Source: Anaerorhabdus furcosa (lineage in GTDB: Bacteria > Bacillota_I > Bacilli_A > Erysipelotrichales > Erysipelotrichaceae). From it: DNA of 64,000 nt. Under the pieces are notes generated by a model. That model saw only the letters and a list, made by a program, of their open reading frames with translations, was not told the origin of the DNA and did not search any database. Numbering within the stretch: the first letter of the stretch is position 1; each line of letters begins with the position of its first letter. The translations under genes were made by a program, and so were the position numbers. The stretch is from the NCBI RefSeq assembly GCF_900167375.1, contig NZ_FUWY01000001.1, positions 372,001-436,000 of the forward strand, given 5' to 3'. Positions 1-10,955 of this stretch are shown one piece after another.

Positions 1-1860
1 TAATTCATAATCTATTTTGAATTTATCCAATTGTTTTGAATAATTGTCAGTAAAGACAATATTTACTTTTTCTAATCCTTCATCATTTTGAAGTTCAATG
101 ATTTCATCACCTTTAACAAAATAACTTTTTTCTATGTGGCGAACTAGGTATGTTGAATTTCTCAATTCTTCTAGGTATTGATTATATCCACCTTCTACTT
201 TTACCCAATCAGCTGCAAAATATTTATTCTCTTGATTCGTTTTAAATTTGCATTTTCCGACAATTTCATTATTCAGTTTATATGCATAAGGCAATTCACC
301 TTTTTTGATATTATCACCATAGTTTCTAGAGAATGAATTTCTATTCAGATTATCCGTTTTTTCTCCTACTGTGATTTCTGTGACATATTCTTGATTAGGT
401 ATAACAATACTACATACATTTATGTTCTCATCTATGTTTTCTTCTGTTATTTCTTCCCCCAAATAAGCCATTCTAAATTTATTTTTCATATCAACAAATA
501 CATTTACTCTCATGTCTTCATGATAATAGATTCCATAAGCATTATTTAAGAAAAATATGGATTCAAAATCATCTAATGGGATTATATCATTCGCTGCATC
601 ATCAAATGGTTTGTCTAGTTTAACTACAGCCATTTTTACTTCTACATCACGATTATATCCATTTTTTGCTCTTGCAATAAATGTTGTATACTCTAGGTTA
701 GAATCACTTTTATTCTCAATAGTATCAATTACTATTTGATCACTTTTTGCAAAGATAAGTTGAATATCATCATAAAATGTATAGTCAATCATATCCTCGG
801 TTTCTTTTATTTTAACATTTTCCCCTACCGTTTTTTGTTGACTGCATGATACTAAAGAAGCAACCATACTCACTAGTAGAAGTGACAAAACGATAATTTT
901 TATTCCTTTTGATTTCTTTCGCATATCAACTAACATACTAAATCTCTCCTTCACTACTTTTTTATCTCCATTAAAACTTGTGGTTAATTCTGATGATTGC
1001 TTTATTGAACTTGATTTTAGTAATGCAAGGATTGTATCACCATATTCTCTTCTAAAACTTACGGATGAATTTGTAAGAACTTGTTCATCACATGAGAATT
1101 CAATATCCTTATTTGCTTCATTTACCATCAGGTAAACAACTGGGTTAAACCAATGAATACTTCTTACAATCAACAACATGAGTTTAAAATACAAATCATG
1201 TCTTATGTGATGCACTAACTCATGTTCTAGTATTATTTTTTGTTGATTCAAAGGTAACTGCGAGTCATTAATAATAATCATTGGATGTATAAATCCAATT
1301 AACATTGGACTTGATATGTTTGGATTTTCATATACTTGAATATTTGAACGGCGATGGTATTTGTCTTCTATTTCATTTAAAACTGCATCATAGTTAATCA
1401 AACTTATATGTGTCGTACTTTTTACAGTTTTCAAAAATATAAAATATTTGCAGAGCTGATAACCAAGTGTCAGTAGACAACCAACTAACCATATGCCAAG
1501 TCCTAAATCCCATAGTGAAATTGTATTGACTGATGATATTGGTGGAGCAGTATTTTTTACTGTTACTGCTTGTGCATTAGAAGTATCAATCTTTATTGGA
1601 TCGTTTGTTACTAAAGGTTGTTCTTCATAGTTTATTGGCATTATAAATGTTGTTTTATTTGAAGGAACCTGAATTTCTACTGCTTTAGGAAATGATATAT
1701 TAATCGGAATTAACAGGCGTATTGTAATAAATAACCAAATAAAATATCTCATCTTAACACCATATTTTTTGTTAAATAAAGGTTTAAGTAAAATCATTCC
1801 AACAATTACAATTGATGTCATTAATGAAATTTCTAGTAGCATCATGATTATTTTTTCCAT
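1..1860 (-). CDS. BlaR1-like M56 family membrane metallopeptidase (3' end off the left edge)
   Basis: The frame is open from an ATG at 1860 to base 1, giving 620 residues without a stop. The N-terminus is hydrophobic (MEKIIMMLLEISLM). A zinc-protease motif HELVH lies at residues 213-217, followed by WFNPVVYL and an E-x-x-CDE segment, the usual order in the M56 domain of BlaR1/MecR1. After the protease domain there is another hydrophobic stretch ending in VASLVSC and then a long soluble, probably extracytoplasmic, sensor region. The family cleaves or triggers a BlaI/MecI-type repressor in response to envelope stress. No such repressor lies upstream, where it usually sits; one could lie beyond the left edge. 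The start is supported by GGAGG shortly upstream. Confidence 0.85.
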   Translation of the reverse strand, partial: MEKIIMMLLEISLMTSIVIVGMILLKPLFNKKYGVKMRYFIWLFITIRLLIPINISFPKAVEIQVPSNKTTFIMPINYEEQPLVTNDPIKIDTSNAQAVTVKNTAPPISSVNTISLWDLGLGIWLVGCLLTLGYQLCKYFIFLKTVKSTTHISLINYDAVLNEIEDKYHRRSNIQVYENPNISSPMLIGFIHPMIIINDSQLPLNQQKIILEHELVHHIRHDLYFKLMLLIVRSIHWFNPVVYLMVNEANKDIEFSCDEQVLTNSSVSFRREYGDTILALLKSSSIKQSSELTTSFNGDKKVVKERFSMLVDMRKKSKGIKIIVLSLLLVSMVASLVSCSQQKTVGENVKIKETEDMIDYTFYDDIQLIFAKSDQIVIDTIENKSDSNLEYTTFIARAKNGYNRDVEVKMAVVKLDKPFDDAANDIIPLDDFESIFFLNNAYGIYYHEDMRVNVFVDMKNKFRMAYLGEEITEENIDENINVCSIVIPNQEYVTEITVGEKTDNLNRNSFSRNYGDNIKKGELPYAYKLNNEIVGKCKFKTNQENKYFAADWVKVEGGYNQYLEELRNSTYLVRHIEKSYFVKGDEIIELQNDEGLEKVNIVFTDNYSKQLDKFKIDYEL

Positions 1861-1874
1861 AAGATTCCTCCTTA

Positions 1875-1921
1875 CTTACGTTTGTCAGTGTAAGCATATA
1901 TCTAATACCGACATTTGTCAA
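1875..1921 (-). promoter_or_regulatory. promoter of the M56 gene with repeated half-sites
   Basis: On the minus strand TTGACA (1916-1921) and TATGCT (1893-1898) are separated by 17 bp, a near-consensus sigma-A promoter. TTTGTCA occurs twice on the plus strand (1881-1887 and 1914-1920). A dyad CTTAC...GTAAG (1875-1894) overlaps the start of transcription, and GACA..TGTC (1910-1919) overlaps the -35. These could be binding sites for a BlaI-like repressor; that link is inference. Confidence 0.6.
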
Positions 1922-1950
1922 TATGAATTATTGTTTTTGTTTTAACCAAA

Positions 1951-1974
1951 AGAAAAACTGCCATTTCTGGCAGT
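1951..1974 (-). terminator. terminator of the ATP synthase operon
   Basis: Perfect 7-bp stem ACTGCCA / TGGCAGT (1957-1963 with 1968-1974) and a 4-base loop, followed on the minus strand by a run of T. It lies just after the last gene of the operon. Confidence 0.85.
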
Positions 1975-1977
1975 ATC

Positions 1978-2199
1978 TTATAATACTCTATAAGCAAGGC
2001 TTAATAGGAAATCTCCAGCAAGTTTTGCAATTGCAAGTGCTACTAACAAATATAAAACTTGTGCGGGAATTACTTTTCCCTTTTTTATAAACTTCTCATA
2101 ATTCACACTACTTAATCCATACATTGTTGCTGCAAAACACGCTAAGTAAACAAGTGTACGAACTATAAATGGAATTAGATTTAAATTAATACTATTCAC
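1978..2199 (-). CDS. DUF1146 (YwzB-like) small membrane protein
   Basis: About 73 residues with two hydrophobic helices (IPFIVRTLVYLACFAATMYGL and a second near the C-terminus) around a basic loop FIKKGK. The length, the two-helix plan and the position directly after atpC match YwzB (DUF1146) of Bacillus, whose function is unknown. The first codon is unclear: GTG at 2199 and TTG at 2202 both overlap the end of atpC and neither has a strong Shine-Dalgarno, so translational coupling is likely. It is co-transcribed with the ATP synthase genes and ends just before the operon terminator. Confidence 0.75.
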   Translation of the reverse strand: MNSINLNLIPFIVRTLVYLACFAATMYGLSSVNYEKFIKKGKVIPAQVLYLLVALAIAKLAGDFLLSLAYRVL

Positions 2200-2584
2200 C
2201 AACTACTTTAAGTCGATTCATTGCGCGCTTTAATGATAGCTCTGCGCGTTTGATATCAACGCTTTCGTCTTTACTATTAAGAAGACTTTCAGCTCTTGCT
2301 TTTGCTGCTAATGCACGTTCTTTTTCGATTTCTTTTTTATTTTCAATTGAGTCTACTAATATCATTGCCTCATTCTCTTTGAAATACAACAAACCGCCAC
2401 CAATTGCATATTCTTCTCTTTCACCGTTTTCAACAGTTGTCATTTTTGATATTTCTAGCATTGTGACAATCGGGACACGATTTGGGAGAATACCCATTTC
2501 TCCAACACTATTTCTAACATTTAGAATTGGTGTTTCTAGCTCTTTATATTTACCAAAGGGGGTTACAATCTTGCATAGAATCAT
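2192..2584 (-). CDS. atpC: ATP synthase F1 subunit epsilon
   Basis: 130 residues, usual for the family. The N-terminal half has the beta-sandwich character of epsilon (KIVTPFGKY, GEMGILPNRVPIVTML, YAIGGGLLYFKENEAMILVD). The C-terminal half is an Ala/Lys/Glu-rich helical hairpin (EKERALAAKARAESLL, KRAELSLKRAMNRL) that in the family can extend and inhibit ATP hydrolysis. It sits in the F1 central stalk with gamma and contacts the c-ring. The gene is 4 bp after atpD and overlaps the DUF1146 gene. Confidence 0.97.
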   Translation of the reverse strand: MILCKIVTPFGKYKELETPILNVRNSVGEMGILPNRVPIVTMLEISKMTTVENGEREEYAIGGGLLYFKENEAMILVDSIENKKEIEKERALAAKARAESLLNSKDESVDIKRAELSLKRAMNRLKVVGE

Positions 2585-2588
2585 AAAT

Positions 2589-3992
<1,404 letters not shown>

Positions 3993-4002
3993 CTAATCCT
4001 TT

Positions 4003-4851
4003 CTACAAGGCATCTGCGCCCGCAACAATTTCTGTAATCTCTTGGGTGATTGCAGCTTGTCTTGCTTGGTTATATGCTAGTACAAATTTATCATTTAATT
4101 CAGTTGCATTATCTGTTGCATTTTCCATGGCTAAACGACGTGATCCTTGCTCAGCTGTTTTTGTTTGCATCCAAATACTATACACAACATTTTCAAGCAT
4201 CATTGGAATCAATGAATTAAGAATTTCATTTGGACTTGGTTCAAAATCTGTTGCTACTGTACTTACTTCTTTTTTCAAATCCTCTTTTTTTGCAAAATAA
4301 GGAAGAAGTGTTTCCATAACTGGATTAAATGTAACAGTATTTACAAATTCTGTATAAAGTATTTGAATTCCTGATACTTCATCTTTTTTAAACATTTCAA
4401 TTGCTTGATCCACAAGATCTTTCAATTCAACAAATGTAATATTATCTGAACTTATATATTCATTAATAACATTGAATTTTCTCAGTTCCATCCAATGAAT
4501 TTGTTTTGTTCCAATAAGAAATACTGGATCATCCGGATTAAGAACTTCTTGTGCTAATCGCATCATATTTGAATTGTAACCACCACACAAACCAAGGTCG
4601 CTACAAAATATGAATGTGCATCTTTTATCTGATTTCTTTTCTTGTAAAAACTGGTTATCTAATCCTTGATTATTCGCAAGAATTTCTCCAACTGTTTTCT
4701 TTAAAACATTTGCATATTCACGATTCTTCTCCATCAAATTTCTTTGTTTTTGAAGTTTTGAATTTGCAATTAATTCCATCGCACTGGTAATCTTCTTTGT
4801 TGCATTGATTGAACGAATTCTTTGTTTTAAGGCTTGTTTTCCTAGTGCCAT
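4003..4851 (-). CDS. atpG: ATP synthase F1 subunit gamma
   Basis: 282 residues. The N-terminal helix carries the typical RIRSINATKKITSAMELIANSK, a segment GLCGGYN follows in the central domain, and the C-terminal helix has NATDNATELN and NQARQAAITQEITEIV, the signature of the rotor shaft. Gamma couples c-ring rotation to conformational change in the three beta subunits. It starts 3 bp after the atpA stop and ends 13 bp before atpD, so the three genes are one transcript. Confidence 0.98.
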   Translation of the reverse strand: MALGKQALKQRIRSINATKKITSAMELIANSKLQKQRNLMEKNREYANVLKKTVGEILANNQGLDNQFLQEKKSDKRCTFIFCSDLGLCGGYNSNMMRLAQEVLNPDDPVFLIGTKQIHWMELRKFNVINEYISSDNITFVELKDLVDQAIEMFKKDEVSGIQILYTEFVNTVTFNPVMETLLPYFAKKEDLKKEVSTVATDFEPSPNEILNSLIPMMLENVVYSIWMQTKTAEQGSRRLAMENATDNATELNDKFVLAYNQARQAAITQEITEIVAGADAL

Positions 4852-4854
4852 AAA

Positions 4855-6375
4855 CTATGCCTCATTCATTAAATGATATTGTTCTAAGAAGACCTTCATT
4901 GCGTTTTGAATATTTGTTTCTAACTCTTCAGTTAAAACACCACTCTTTTCAAGTTCATTTACTAGATTAGAATGTTCTGTTTTAAAGAATTTATGCATTT
5001 GCTCTTCAAATACTTTTACATTTTCAACTGCAACTTCTTTTAAGAAACCATTCTTTGCTGCATAAAGTGATAACACTTGATATGCCATGCTAAGTGGTGA
5101 ATATTGTCCTTGTTTTAATAACTCAGTTAAACGAGCTCCATGATCAATTGATGCTTTTGTTGTTGCATCTAAATCACTTCCAAATTGAGTAAACGCAAGT
5201 AATTCATGATATTGAGCTAAGTCTAGTTTCAATGAACCTGACACTTTCTTCATTGCTTTTGTTTGAGCAGCAGATCCTACACGTGATACAGATAATCCAC
5301 TATCTACTGCAGGACGTACACCTGAATTAAATAATTCAGTTTGTAAGAAAATTTGACCATCAGTAATAGAGATTACATTGGTAGGAATATATGCTGAGAT
5401 ATCTCCTGCTTGTGTTTCAATAATAGGAAGTGCTGTAATAGATCCTGCACCTAATTCATCATTTAACTTTGCTGCACGTTCCAATAAACGAGAATGCAAA
5501 TAGAATACATCTCCTGGATATGCCTCACGTCCTGGTGGACGACGAATAAGTAGTGACATTGTACGATAAGCTACCGCATGTTTACTTAAATCATCATAAA
5601 CAATAAGTACATCCTTACCTTGTTCCATCCATTCTTCACCAATAGTGCATCCTGCATAAGGTGCAATGAATTGAAGTGGTGCAAGTTCACTTGCTGTTGC
5701 TGCAACAATTGTTGTATATTCCATCGCACCATGTTGTCTTAATTTTTCAACGATTTGCGCTACTGTACTTGCTTTTTGTCCAATTGCTACATAAATACAA
5801 TTTACATTTTGTCCTTTTTGATTCAAGATTGCATCAACTGCAATCGCTGTTTTTCCTGTTTGTCTATCTCCAATAATTAACTCACGTTGTCCTTTACCAA
5901 TTGGAATCATTGAGTCAATAATTTTTAATCCTGTCATTAAAGGTTGATGTACACCTTTTCTAGTCATAACACCAGGTGCTACACGTTCAATTGGTCTAGT
6001 TTTAGTTGAGATAATCTCACCTTTACCATCAATCGCTTGCCCCAGTGCGTTTACAACTCGTCCTAGCATTCCATCCCCTACAGGTACTTCAACAATACGG
6101 CCAGTACGCTTTACTTCATCGCCTTCTTTAATACCTGTATCATTACCAAGTAATACGGCAGCAACATGACTTTCTTCTAAGTTTAAAATCATTCCATAAA
6201 CGTCGCCTGGAAACAATAGTAGTTCACTTGACATTGCACGATCTAAACCTTGAATTAACGCAATACCATCTCCTACACGGATAACAGTACCCACATCGTT
6301 GGATTCAATTTTATCATGATAGTGTTTAATCTGTTCTTTGATTAACGCACTTATTTCTTCAGGTCTTAACTCCAT
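4855..6375 (-). CDS. atpA: ATP synthase F1 subunit alpha
   Basis: Non-catalytic nucleotide-binding subunit of F1, 506 residues from this start. The N-terminus [16 protein letters not shown] matches the family, and the P-loop GDRQTGKT and the segment [22 protein letters not shown] (here [16 protein letters not shown]) are present. A GTG at 6384 is in frame and overlaps the atpH stop, but ATG at 6375 begins the conserved sequence and has GAGGTG six bases upstream, so it is preferred. Part of the eight-subunit operon reading right to left. Confidence 0.97.
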   Translation of the reverse strand: MELRPEEISALIKEQIKHYHDKIESNDVGTVIRVGDGIALIQGLDRAMSSELLLFPGDVYGMILNLEESHVAAVLLGNDTGIKEGDEVKRTGRIVEVPVGDGMLGRVVNALGQAIDGKGEIISTKTRPIERVAPGVMTRKGVHQPLMTGLKIIDSMIPIGKGQRELIIGDRQTGKTAIAVDAILNQKGQNVNCIYVAIGQKASTVAQIVEKLRQHGAMEYTTIVAATASELAPLQFIAPYAGCTIGEEWMEQGKDVLIVYDDLSKHAVAYRTMSLLIRRPPGREAYPGDVFYLHSRLLERAAKLNDELGAGSITALPIIETQAGDISAYIPTNVISITDGQIFLQTELFNSGVRPAVDSGLSVSRVGSAAQTKAMKKVSGSLKLDLAQYHELLAFTQFGSDLDATTKASIDHGARLTELLKQGQYSPLSMAYQVLSLYAAKNGFLKEVAVENVKVFEEQMHKFFKTEHSNLVNELEKSGVLTEELETNIQNAMKVFLEQYHLMNEA

Positions 6376-6380
6376 TCCTT

Positions 6381-6914
6381 TCACCTCGCTCCTTTTAGTA
6401 ATTCACGTTTCATATTCATAATTCTATTCTTCATTGACGTGTCTACTACTTCATTATCAATTACAACTTTAAATCCCGATATTAAACGTGCATCGATACG
6501 ATTAATAAGTTCACACTGAAAACTAGTTTTCTTCGACATAACTTCTTCAATTTCGTGAATTTGATTTTCTGTTAAAGGTCTTGCCGAATACACAAATCCT
6601 TCTTTAATATTTTTTGATTGATTACAAGATGAATTAAAACTAGTTAATATTGAATGAACTTGAGTAAAGCGATGATGATCCACAAGTAAGCATACAAAAT
6701 CTAACATACGTGGACTTAAGACATCTTTAAATGCTTTAATCAATACTTCTTTCTTTTCTTCTTTTGTAATTTGTTCAGCTACAAAGAATTTATTCATATC
6801 TGGTGTTAAAGTAACTTGAATTACCTTAGCTTGTTTTTGCCATTCATTAACTTGATTTTCTTCCATCGCTAACTCAAAAAGCGCTGTTCCATAACGTTCA
6901 GCTAATTGATCCAT
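6381..6914 (-). CDS. atpH: ATP synthase F1 subunit delta
   Basis: 177 residues, typical length. The N-terminal domain starts [16 protein letters not shown], which binds the top of F1, and the C-terminal part has [21 protein letters not shown], the usual OSCP/delta signature. It holds the peripheral stalk (b subunits) to the F1 head. The gene overlaps atpF by 17 bp, and its stop lies just upstream of the atpA start, consistent with translational coupling. Confidence 0.97.
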   Translation of the reverse strand: MDQLAERYGTALFELAMEENQVNEWQKQAKVIQVTLTPDMNKFFVAEQITKEEKKEVLIKAFKDVLSPRMLDFVCLLVDHHRFTQVHSILTSFNSSCNQSKNIKEGFVYSARPLTENQIHEIEEVMSKKTSFQCELINRIDARLISGFKVVIDNEVVDTSMKNRIMNMKRELLKGAR

Positions 6915-7425
6915 TATGATTACTCATTTCTTTAACGAAATTTTCAATGGTTTTTTGATCATAGGTACTATCTACTTTTTCACTGATTAGCTTTTCAGTT
7001 GCAAGCATTGCGACAGTAACCATTTCATCAACCATTCCTTCACGCATTTGACTTTTCTCAATTGCGATTTCTTCACGTGCTTTTTCGAGTTTTGATGTTG
7101 CTTCATTTTTTGCTTGTTCAAGAATATCTTCTTTAACAGCTTTAGCTTCATTTTCTGCCTTAGCTATTATTTCCTGTGATTTGTGATATGCATTAGAAAC
7201 TTCATCATGAGCTTTTTGTCTTTCAGACCTAGCTTCTTGTAGACTTCTTTCTGCTTCACTTAACTTTGTATGTACAAAATCCGAACGCTTTGCAAGAAGT
7301 GCACGCGCTGGATCCCATAAAAATTTATATGCAAAGAAAAATAGAACACCTGTTGCACATAATTGTATAAACATTGTTAACGGATTAGGAAATAACTGTT
7401 GGGCGATATCGATATCGATCATCAT
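6898..7425 (-). CDS. atpF: ATP synthase Fo subunit b
   Basis: 175 residues. One N-terminal transmembrane helix (MFIQLCATGVLFFFAYKFLW) is followed by a long charged coiled coil rich in Ala, Glu, Lys and Arg (SEAERSLQEARSERQKAHDE), the peripheral stalk. Two adjacent ATGs are possible; the first has AGGAGG five bases upstream and is chosen. Only one b-type gene is present, so the stalk is presumably a homodimer. Confidence 0.97.
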   Translation of the reverse strand: MMIDIDIAQQLFPNPLTMFIQLCATGVLFFFAYKFLWDPARALLAKRSDFVHTKLSEAERSLQEARSERQKAHDEVSNAYHKSQEIIAKAENEAKAVKEDILEQAKNEATSKLEKAREEIAIEKSQMREGMVDEMVTVAMLATEKLISEKVDSTYDQKTIENFVKEMSNHNGSIS

Positions 7426-7461
7426 TCATTCCTCCTTCGTGATCAATTAGGCAAATCCATC

Positions 7462-7725
<264 letters not shown>

Positions 7726-8442
7726 CTATTCTTGTGGTAATTCGTTTCCGATAAATACCATTGTTAATGTTATAAAGATAAACATTTGTATAAAGCCACT
7801 AAATACATCAAAGTATGCATGAAGCACTGGTGCTAGTAATGGACCTAAGAAATTTAGGAAATCTAAACCAGATGCCGAGAACAATCCTAAGATCGTACTT
7901 GATATAAATCCTGTAAATGTATAAACAAGAGACATAATAATTGCACCACTAATTACATTCCCAAACAAACGCAAACTCATGGAAATTAATGGGGCAATTC
8001 TACCAAAAATATTCGGTATAATTAGAAATGCAAAGGGCTCAATATACCCATGCAAATAAGCTTTAAATCCATTTTCTTTTATACTTGTATACTGAATCAT
8101 AATCCAAGTAATAAGCGCCAAGGTAAGGGTTACACTATAATTTTGTGTTGGTGTAAAGATTCCAAATAAGCCACTTATGTTTGATAAGAAAATGTAAATC
8201 GCAATCGTTCCAATATAAGGTGCAAGTCGTCTAACATGTTTTTTGTCAACGGTACTTCCAACTGTATTGTCAATCAGTTCAACTAACCAGCAAGCAAGCA
8301 TTACAATACCTTTTGGTTTTTCAAGTGGATCAGTCTTCTTGATTTTATTCCCTATCCATACAAACGAAACACATAAGAGTGCAACGATTAGGATGATATA
8401 AGGAACTTCTTTTTGAAGCGTTAAATGAATTGTTCCAATCAA
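7726..8442 (-). CDS. atpB: ATP synthase Fo subunit a
   Basis: 238 residues with five to six membrane helices. The essential arginine is in SLRLFGN, and the C-terminal helix pair has HAYFDVFSGFIQMFIFITLT, the usual Asn/Gln-bearing helix facing the c-ring. Subunit a forms the two half-channels that feed ions to the c-ring. Translation probably starts at TTG (8442), with GGAG seven bases upstream. It is 4 bp from the AtpI-like gene and 30 bp from atpE. Confidence 0.97.
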   Translation of the reverse strand: MIGTIHLTLQKEVPYIILIVALLCVSFVWIGNKIKKTDPLEKPKGIVMLACWLVELIDNTVGSTVDKKHVRRLAPYIGTIAIYIFLSNISGLFGIFTPTQNYSVTLTLALITWIMIQYTSIKENGFKAYLHGYIEPFAFLIIPNIFGRIAPLISMSLRLFGNVISGAIIMSLVYTFTGFISSTILGLFSASGLDFLNFLGPLLAPVLHAYFDVFSGFIQMFIFITLTMVFIGNELPQE

Positions 8443-8446
8443 TTTT

Positions 8447-8794
8447 TCACTCCTTTCTTCTTAAATTCATTGAATAAATAATTACTTTATTCAACAATAA
8501 GCCTACAGCTGCACCAATAAAATCAAAGAATTGTGGTAATACAACAGCAAGCATAAGTGGAATCGCCAACAGAATTAAATCTGTTAGAAACATAAATATC
8601 CATCCACCAATTTTCTTTTTGTTTTCTAATCCAAGTGTAATATTTCTTTCTAATCGATACAAATGAAGAATAGAAATAATGGTTCCTACTAAAACACCTA
8701 AACTAAATCGATAACCAAAGAATAAACCAATAACCATCACAACCCCACATAGAATTAATGTTGGTTTTATTGTTTTACTAATTTCAATATTCAT
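8447..8794 (-). CDS. atpI: ATP synthase subunit I-like membrane protein
   Basis: 115 residues with four hydrophobic segments and a basic stretch in the middle (ENKKKIGG). Size, topology and position between an AtpZ-like protein and subunit a identify it as an AtpI/ATP-synthase I protein, a helper for c-ring assembly and ion supply rather than a structural subunit of the final enzyme. Sequence conservation in this family is poor, so the call rests mainly on context. It overlaps the preceding atpZ-like gene by 4 bp. Confidence 0.8.
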   Translation of the reverse strand: MNIEISKTIKPTLILCGVVMVIGLFFGYRFSLGVLVGTIISILHLYRLERNITLGLENKKKIGGWIFMFLTDLILLAIPLMLAVVLPQFFDFIGAAVGLLLNKVIIYSMNLRRKE

Positions 8795-8976
8795 TTTTTC
8801 ACCACCATTGCATAAAGCGTCAAAAACGCACTAACTGTTCCACATAGTATTCCAATAATCATAAAAATTGGTTTGGTGCCTAACCATACATCTAAGCCAT
8901 AGCCAACCAGTGTACCTAAACCAATATTTGCGATAATTGTAAATCCAAGTGACAACGCTTGAGCAATGCTTTTCAT
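8791..8976 (-). CDS. atpZ: AtpZ/AtpI-like small membrane protein (ATPase_gene1 family)
   Basis: 61 residues, two hydrophobic helices joined by GYGLDVWLGTKPIFM, the G-x-x-LD motif of the ATPase_gene1 (AtpZ) family. These proteins stand at the head of many bacterial atp operons and, with AtpI, have been linked to c-ring assembly and to divalent cation transport. The start ATG shares one base with the upp stop codon, so translation is coupled to upp. Confidence 0.82.
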   Translation of the reverse strand: MKSIAQALSLGFTIIANIGLGTLVGYGLDVWLGTKPIFMIIGILCGTVSAFLTLYAMVVKK

Positions 8977-9596
8977 TATTTTGTTCCGAAAATTCTATCT
9001 CCAGCATCACCTAAGCCTGGAACGATGTATCCTTTTTCATTTAGTTTTTCATCTAAAGCCGCCAAATAAATATCAACATCTGGATGTGCTTCTTCAACTG
9101 CCTTAACACCTTCTGGTGCACCAACTAAACAAACAAGTTTGATAATTTTAGCTCCTCTTTTTTTGATATTTTCAATTGCAGCTACTGCACTTCCCCCAGT
9201 CGCAAGCATTGGATCTAATACCATAGTCACTGCATCTGGCATTGTGCTTGGGAATTTTGCGAAATATTCATGAGGCATCAAAGTTTCTTCATCACGATAC
9301 AACCCAATAAATCCTACTTTAGCTGTTGGAATTAAATCGGTAATCCCATTCACTAATCCAAGTCCAGCTCTTAGAATTGGAACTAAAACTATTTCTTTTG
9401 ATAATTCAAAAGTTTTACATTCAGAAACCGGTGTCATCACCGTTACTTCTTTTACTGGTAAGTCACGACAAATTTCATAAGCCATTAACCCTGCAATTTC
9501 ATCTAAGTTTTGGCGAAAATCTTTTGTTCCCGTTTCAACTTTTCTCATTTGTGCAAGTTTATGCGTTATCAAAGGGTGATTCATTACATTTAACAT
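8976..9596 (-). CDS. upp: uracil phosphoribosyltransferase
   Basis: 206 residues. The PRPP loop [16 protein letters not shown] is intact, as are RAGLGLVNG and the C-terminal [13 protein letters not shown] that binds uracil. It converts uracil and PRPP to UMP in pyrimidine salvage. The start at 9596 is chosen because [14 protein letters not shown] is the conserved N-terminus and a GAGGG lies upstream. It is the first gene of the ATP synthase transcript, the same order as in Bacillus. Confidence 0.98.
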   Translation of the reverse strand: MLNVMNHPLITHKLAQMRKVETGTKDFRQNLDEIAGLMAYEICRDLPVKEVTVMTPVSECKTFELSKEIVLVPILRAGLGLVNGITDLIPTAKVGFIGLYRDEETLMPHEYFAKFPSTMPDAVTMVLDPMLATGGSAVAAIENIKKRGAKIIKLVCLVGAPEGVKAVEEAHPDVDIYLAALDEKLNEKGYIVPGLGDAGDRIFGTK

Positions 9597-9625
9597 TATA
9601 TTTCCCTCTTCTTTCATTCTTTGTA

Positions 9626-9634
9626 ATTATAACA
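9626..9634 (-). promoter_or_regulatory. extended -10 promoter of upp-atp operon
   Basis: TGTTATAAT on the minus strand (9634-9626) is a perfect extended -10 element about 30 bp before the upp start codon. No good -35 is seen at 17 bp, as expected for extended -10 promoters. Confidence 0.6.
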
Positions 9635-9689
9635 TTTACATATCTAAAGTTCTATAATTGTATATGCGAAATATACTATATTCCTAAGT

Positions 9690-9713
9690 AATTTTTCATT
9701 AAAAATGAAAGTG
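9690..9713 (-). terminator. weak terminator after the cation antiporter
   Basis: An AT-only hairpin TTTCATT / AATGAAA followed by T-rich sequence on the minus strand lies directly after the antiporter stop. The stem contains almost no GC pairs, so efficiency is doubtful. Confidence 0.35.
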
Positions 9714-9715
9714 CG

Positions 9716-10951
9716 TTAATCAAGCAAAATTCCATCACTTTGTGATTGATTAAATTCATTTGCTAATTCAAATCCTTTTTTCGCTGCAATTACTGCAATA
9801 ATCTCATTTATAACAGCCGCAGCTGCAATTGTACCTTGGATAATTACTGCTTCCTCTGGTGCAGGTCCTTGTAGTACAGAGACCGCAATACCAGTAAAAA
9901 TAAGAGAAACTCCAGAATGAGGAAGAAGTGTAAAACCCAAATATTTTTGTACTGTAACCGGCATTCTTGTTAAGGTTGCACCAACTCGTGCTCCTGTATA
10001 TTTTCCTATTGCACGTACCACAATATAAACCACTGTAAATAATCCTGCACCAAAAACTGCTTTATAATCCAAAGGTGCACCTAAATTCAAAATAACAATA
10101 ATCATTGATATCCCTAAAATTGGGTTGAAATCTTGTAGAACTTTATGCAACTGTTTACTTGGCACAATATTAGAAAATGCCGCAGAAAAAGACATCCCCA
10201 TCAACATAAAGTTTAAAACAGGTGATGGCATAACAACTTCATTGAAGAAATACCCAACACCAGCAGTCACTAAAATCATCATAATCAAAATTGCTAAATT
10301 GCTTCCTTTTGAGTGACTTTTCTTTAATAAAAATCCAGTAGGAATCCCGGTAATCACACCTATTACAAGTGGTAATAAAATCATGACTGGAATCATATAG
10401 AGTGGCATAGGTTGTCCTGAAATAGAACGAGCTACAAACGCTATGACTGTAAAAAAGACGACAACACCCACAATATCATCCAAAGCAGCCATTGGAATAA
10501 GTGTTTTAGTTACTGGACCATCTGTCTTATATTCTCTAACAATGGATAATGCAGGAGCAGGAGCGGTTGCAAGTGCAATCCCTCCAAATACAAAAGCAAG
10601 ATAAATTGGCAAATTCATCACATAGAATATCAGCGCAAAAACAAGTGATACAAGAATAAATGTACCTAGTGATTGTGTCAGTGTCGTAATTATCAATGAT
10701 GTTCCACTTTTTTTGATTTGCTTCCAGACCAATTCACTTCCTATCATTAGACCAACCGCACATTCTAATACATGCAAAATTGTTTCATACCAAGAAACAT
10801 GCATTAGTTCATTAGACATCAATCCAAAAGCATTTGGACCAATTATCATCCCCGCAATTAACCAACCCAAAATTGCTGGTAATTTTATTTTTGATACTAG
10901 TTTCCCTACCACATAGGCAAACCCAATACTTACTATCCAATTTAATATCAT
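9716..10951 (-). CDS. cation:proton antiporter (monovalent cation:proton antiporter family)
   Basis: 411 residues and about 12-13 membrane helices. Helix-breaking Pro/Gly segments (LPAILGWLIAGMIIGPNAFG), ALATAPAPALSIVREYKTDG and the paired acidic residues MAALDDIVG are the hallmarks of CPA-type sodium or potassium/proton antiporters. There is no C-terminal TrkA-N domain, which argues against a Kef channel. It lies 4 bp after the TetR regulator and is probably controlled by it. A role in ion or pH homeostasis is likely; the ion is not readable. It could complement the predicted sodium-type ATP synthase next door, but that is speculation. Confidence 0.85.
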   Translation of the reverse strand: MILNWIVSIGFAYVVGKLVSKIKLPAILGWLIAGMIIGPNAFGLMSNELMHVSWYETILHVLECAVGLMIGSELVWKQIKKSGTSLIITTLTQSLGTFILVSLVFALIFYVMNLPIYLAFVFGGIALATAPAPALSIVREYKTDGPVTKTLIPMAALDDIVGVVVFFTVIAFVARSISGQPMPLYMIPVMILLPLVIGVITGIPTGFLLKKSHSKGSNLAILIMMILVTAGVGYFFNEVVMPSPVLNFMLMGMSFSAAFSNIVPSKQLHKVLQDFNPILGISMIIVILNLGAPLDYKAVFGAGLFTVVYIVVRAIGKYTGARVGATLTRMPVTVQKYLGFTLLPHSGVSLIFTGIAVSVLQGPAPEEAVIIQGTIAAAAVINEIIAVIAAKKGFELANEFNQSQSDGILLD

Positions 10952-10955
10952 TTTT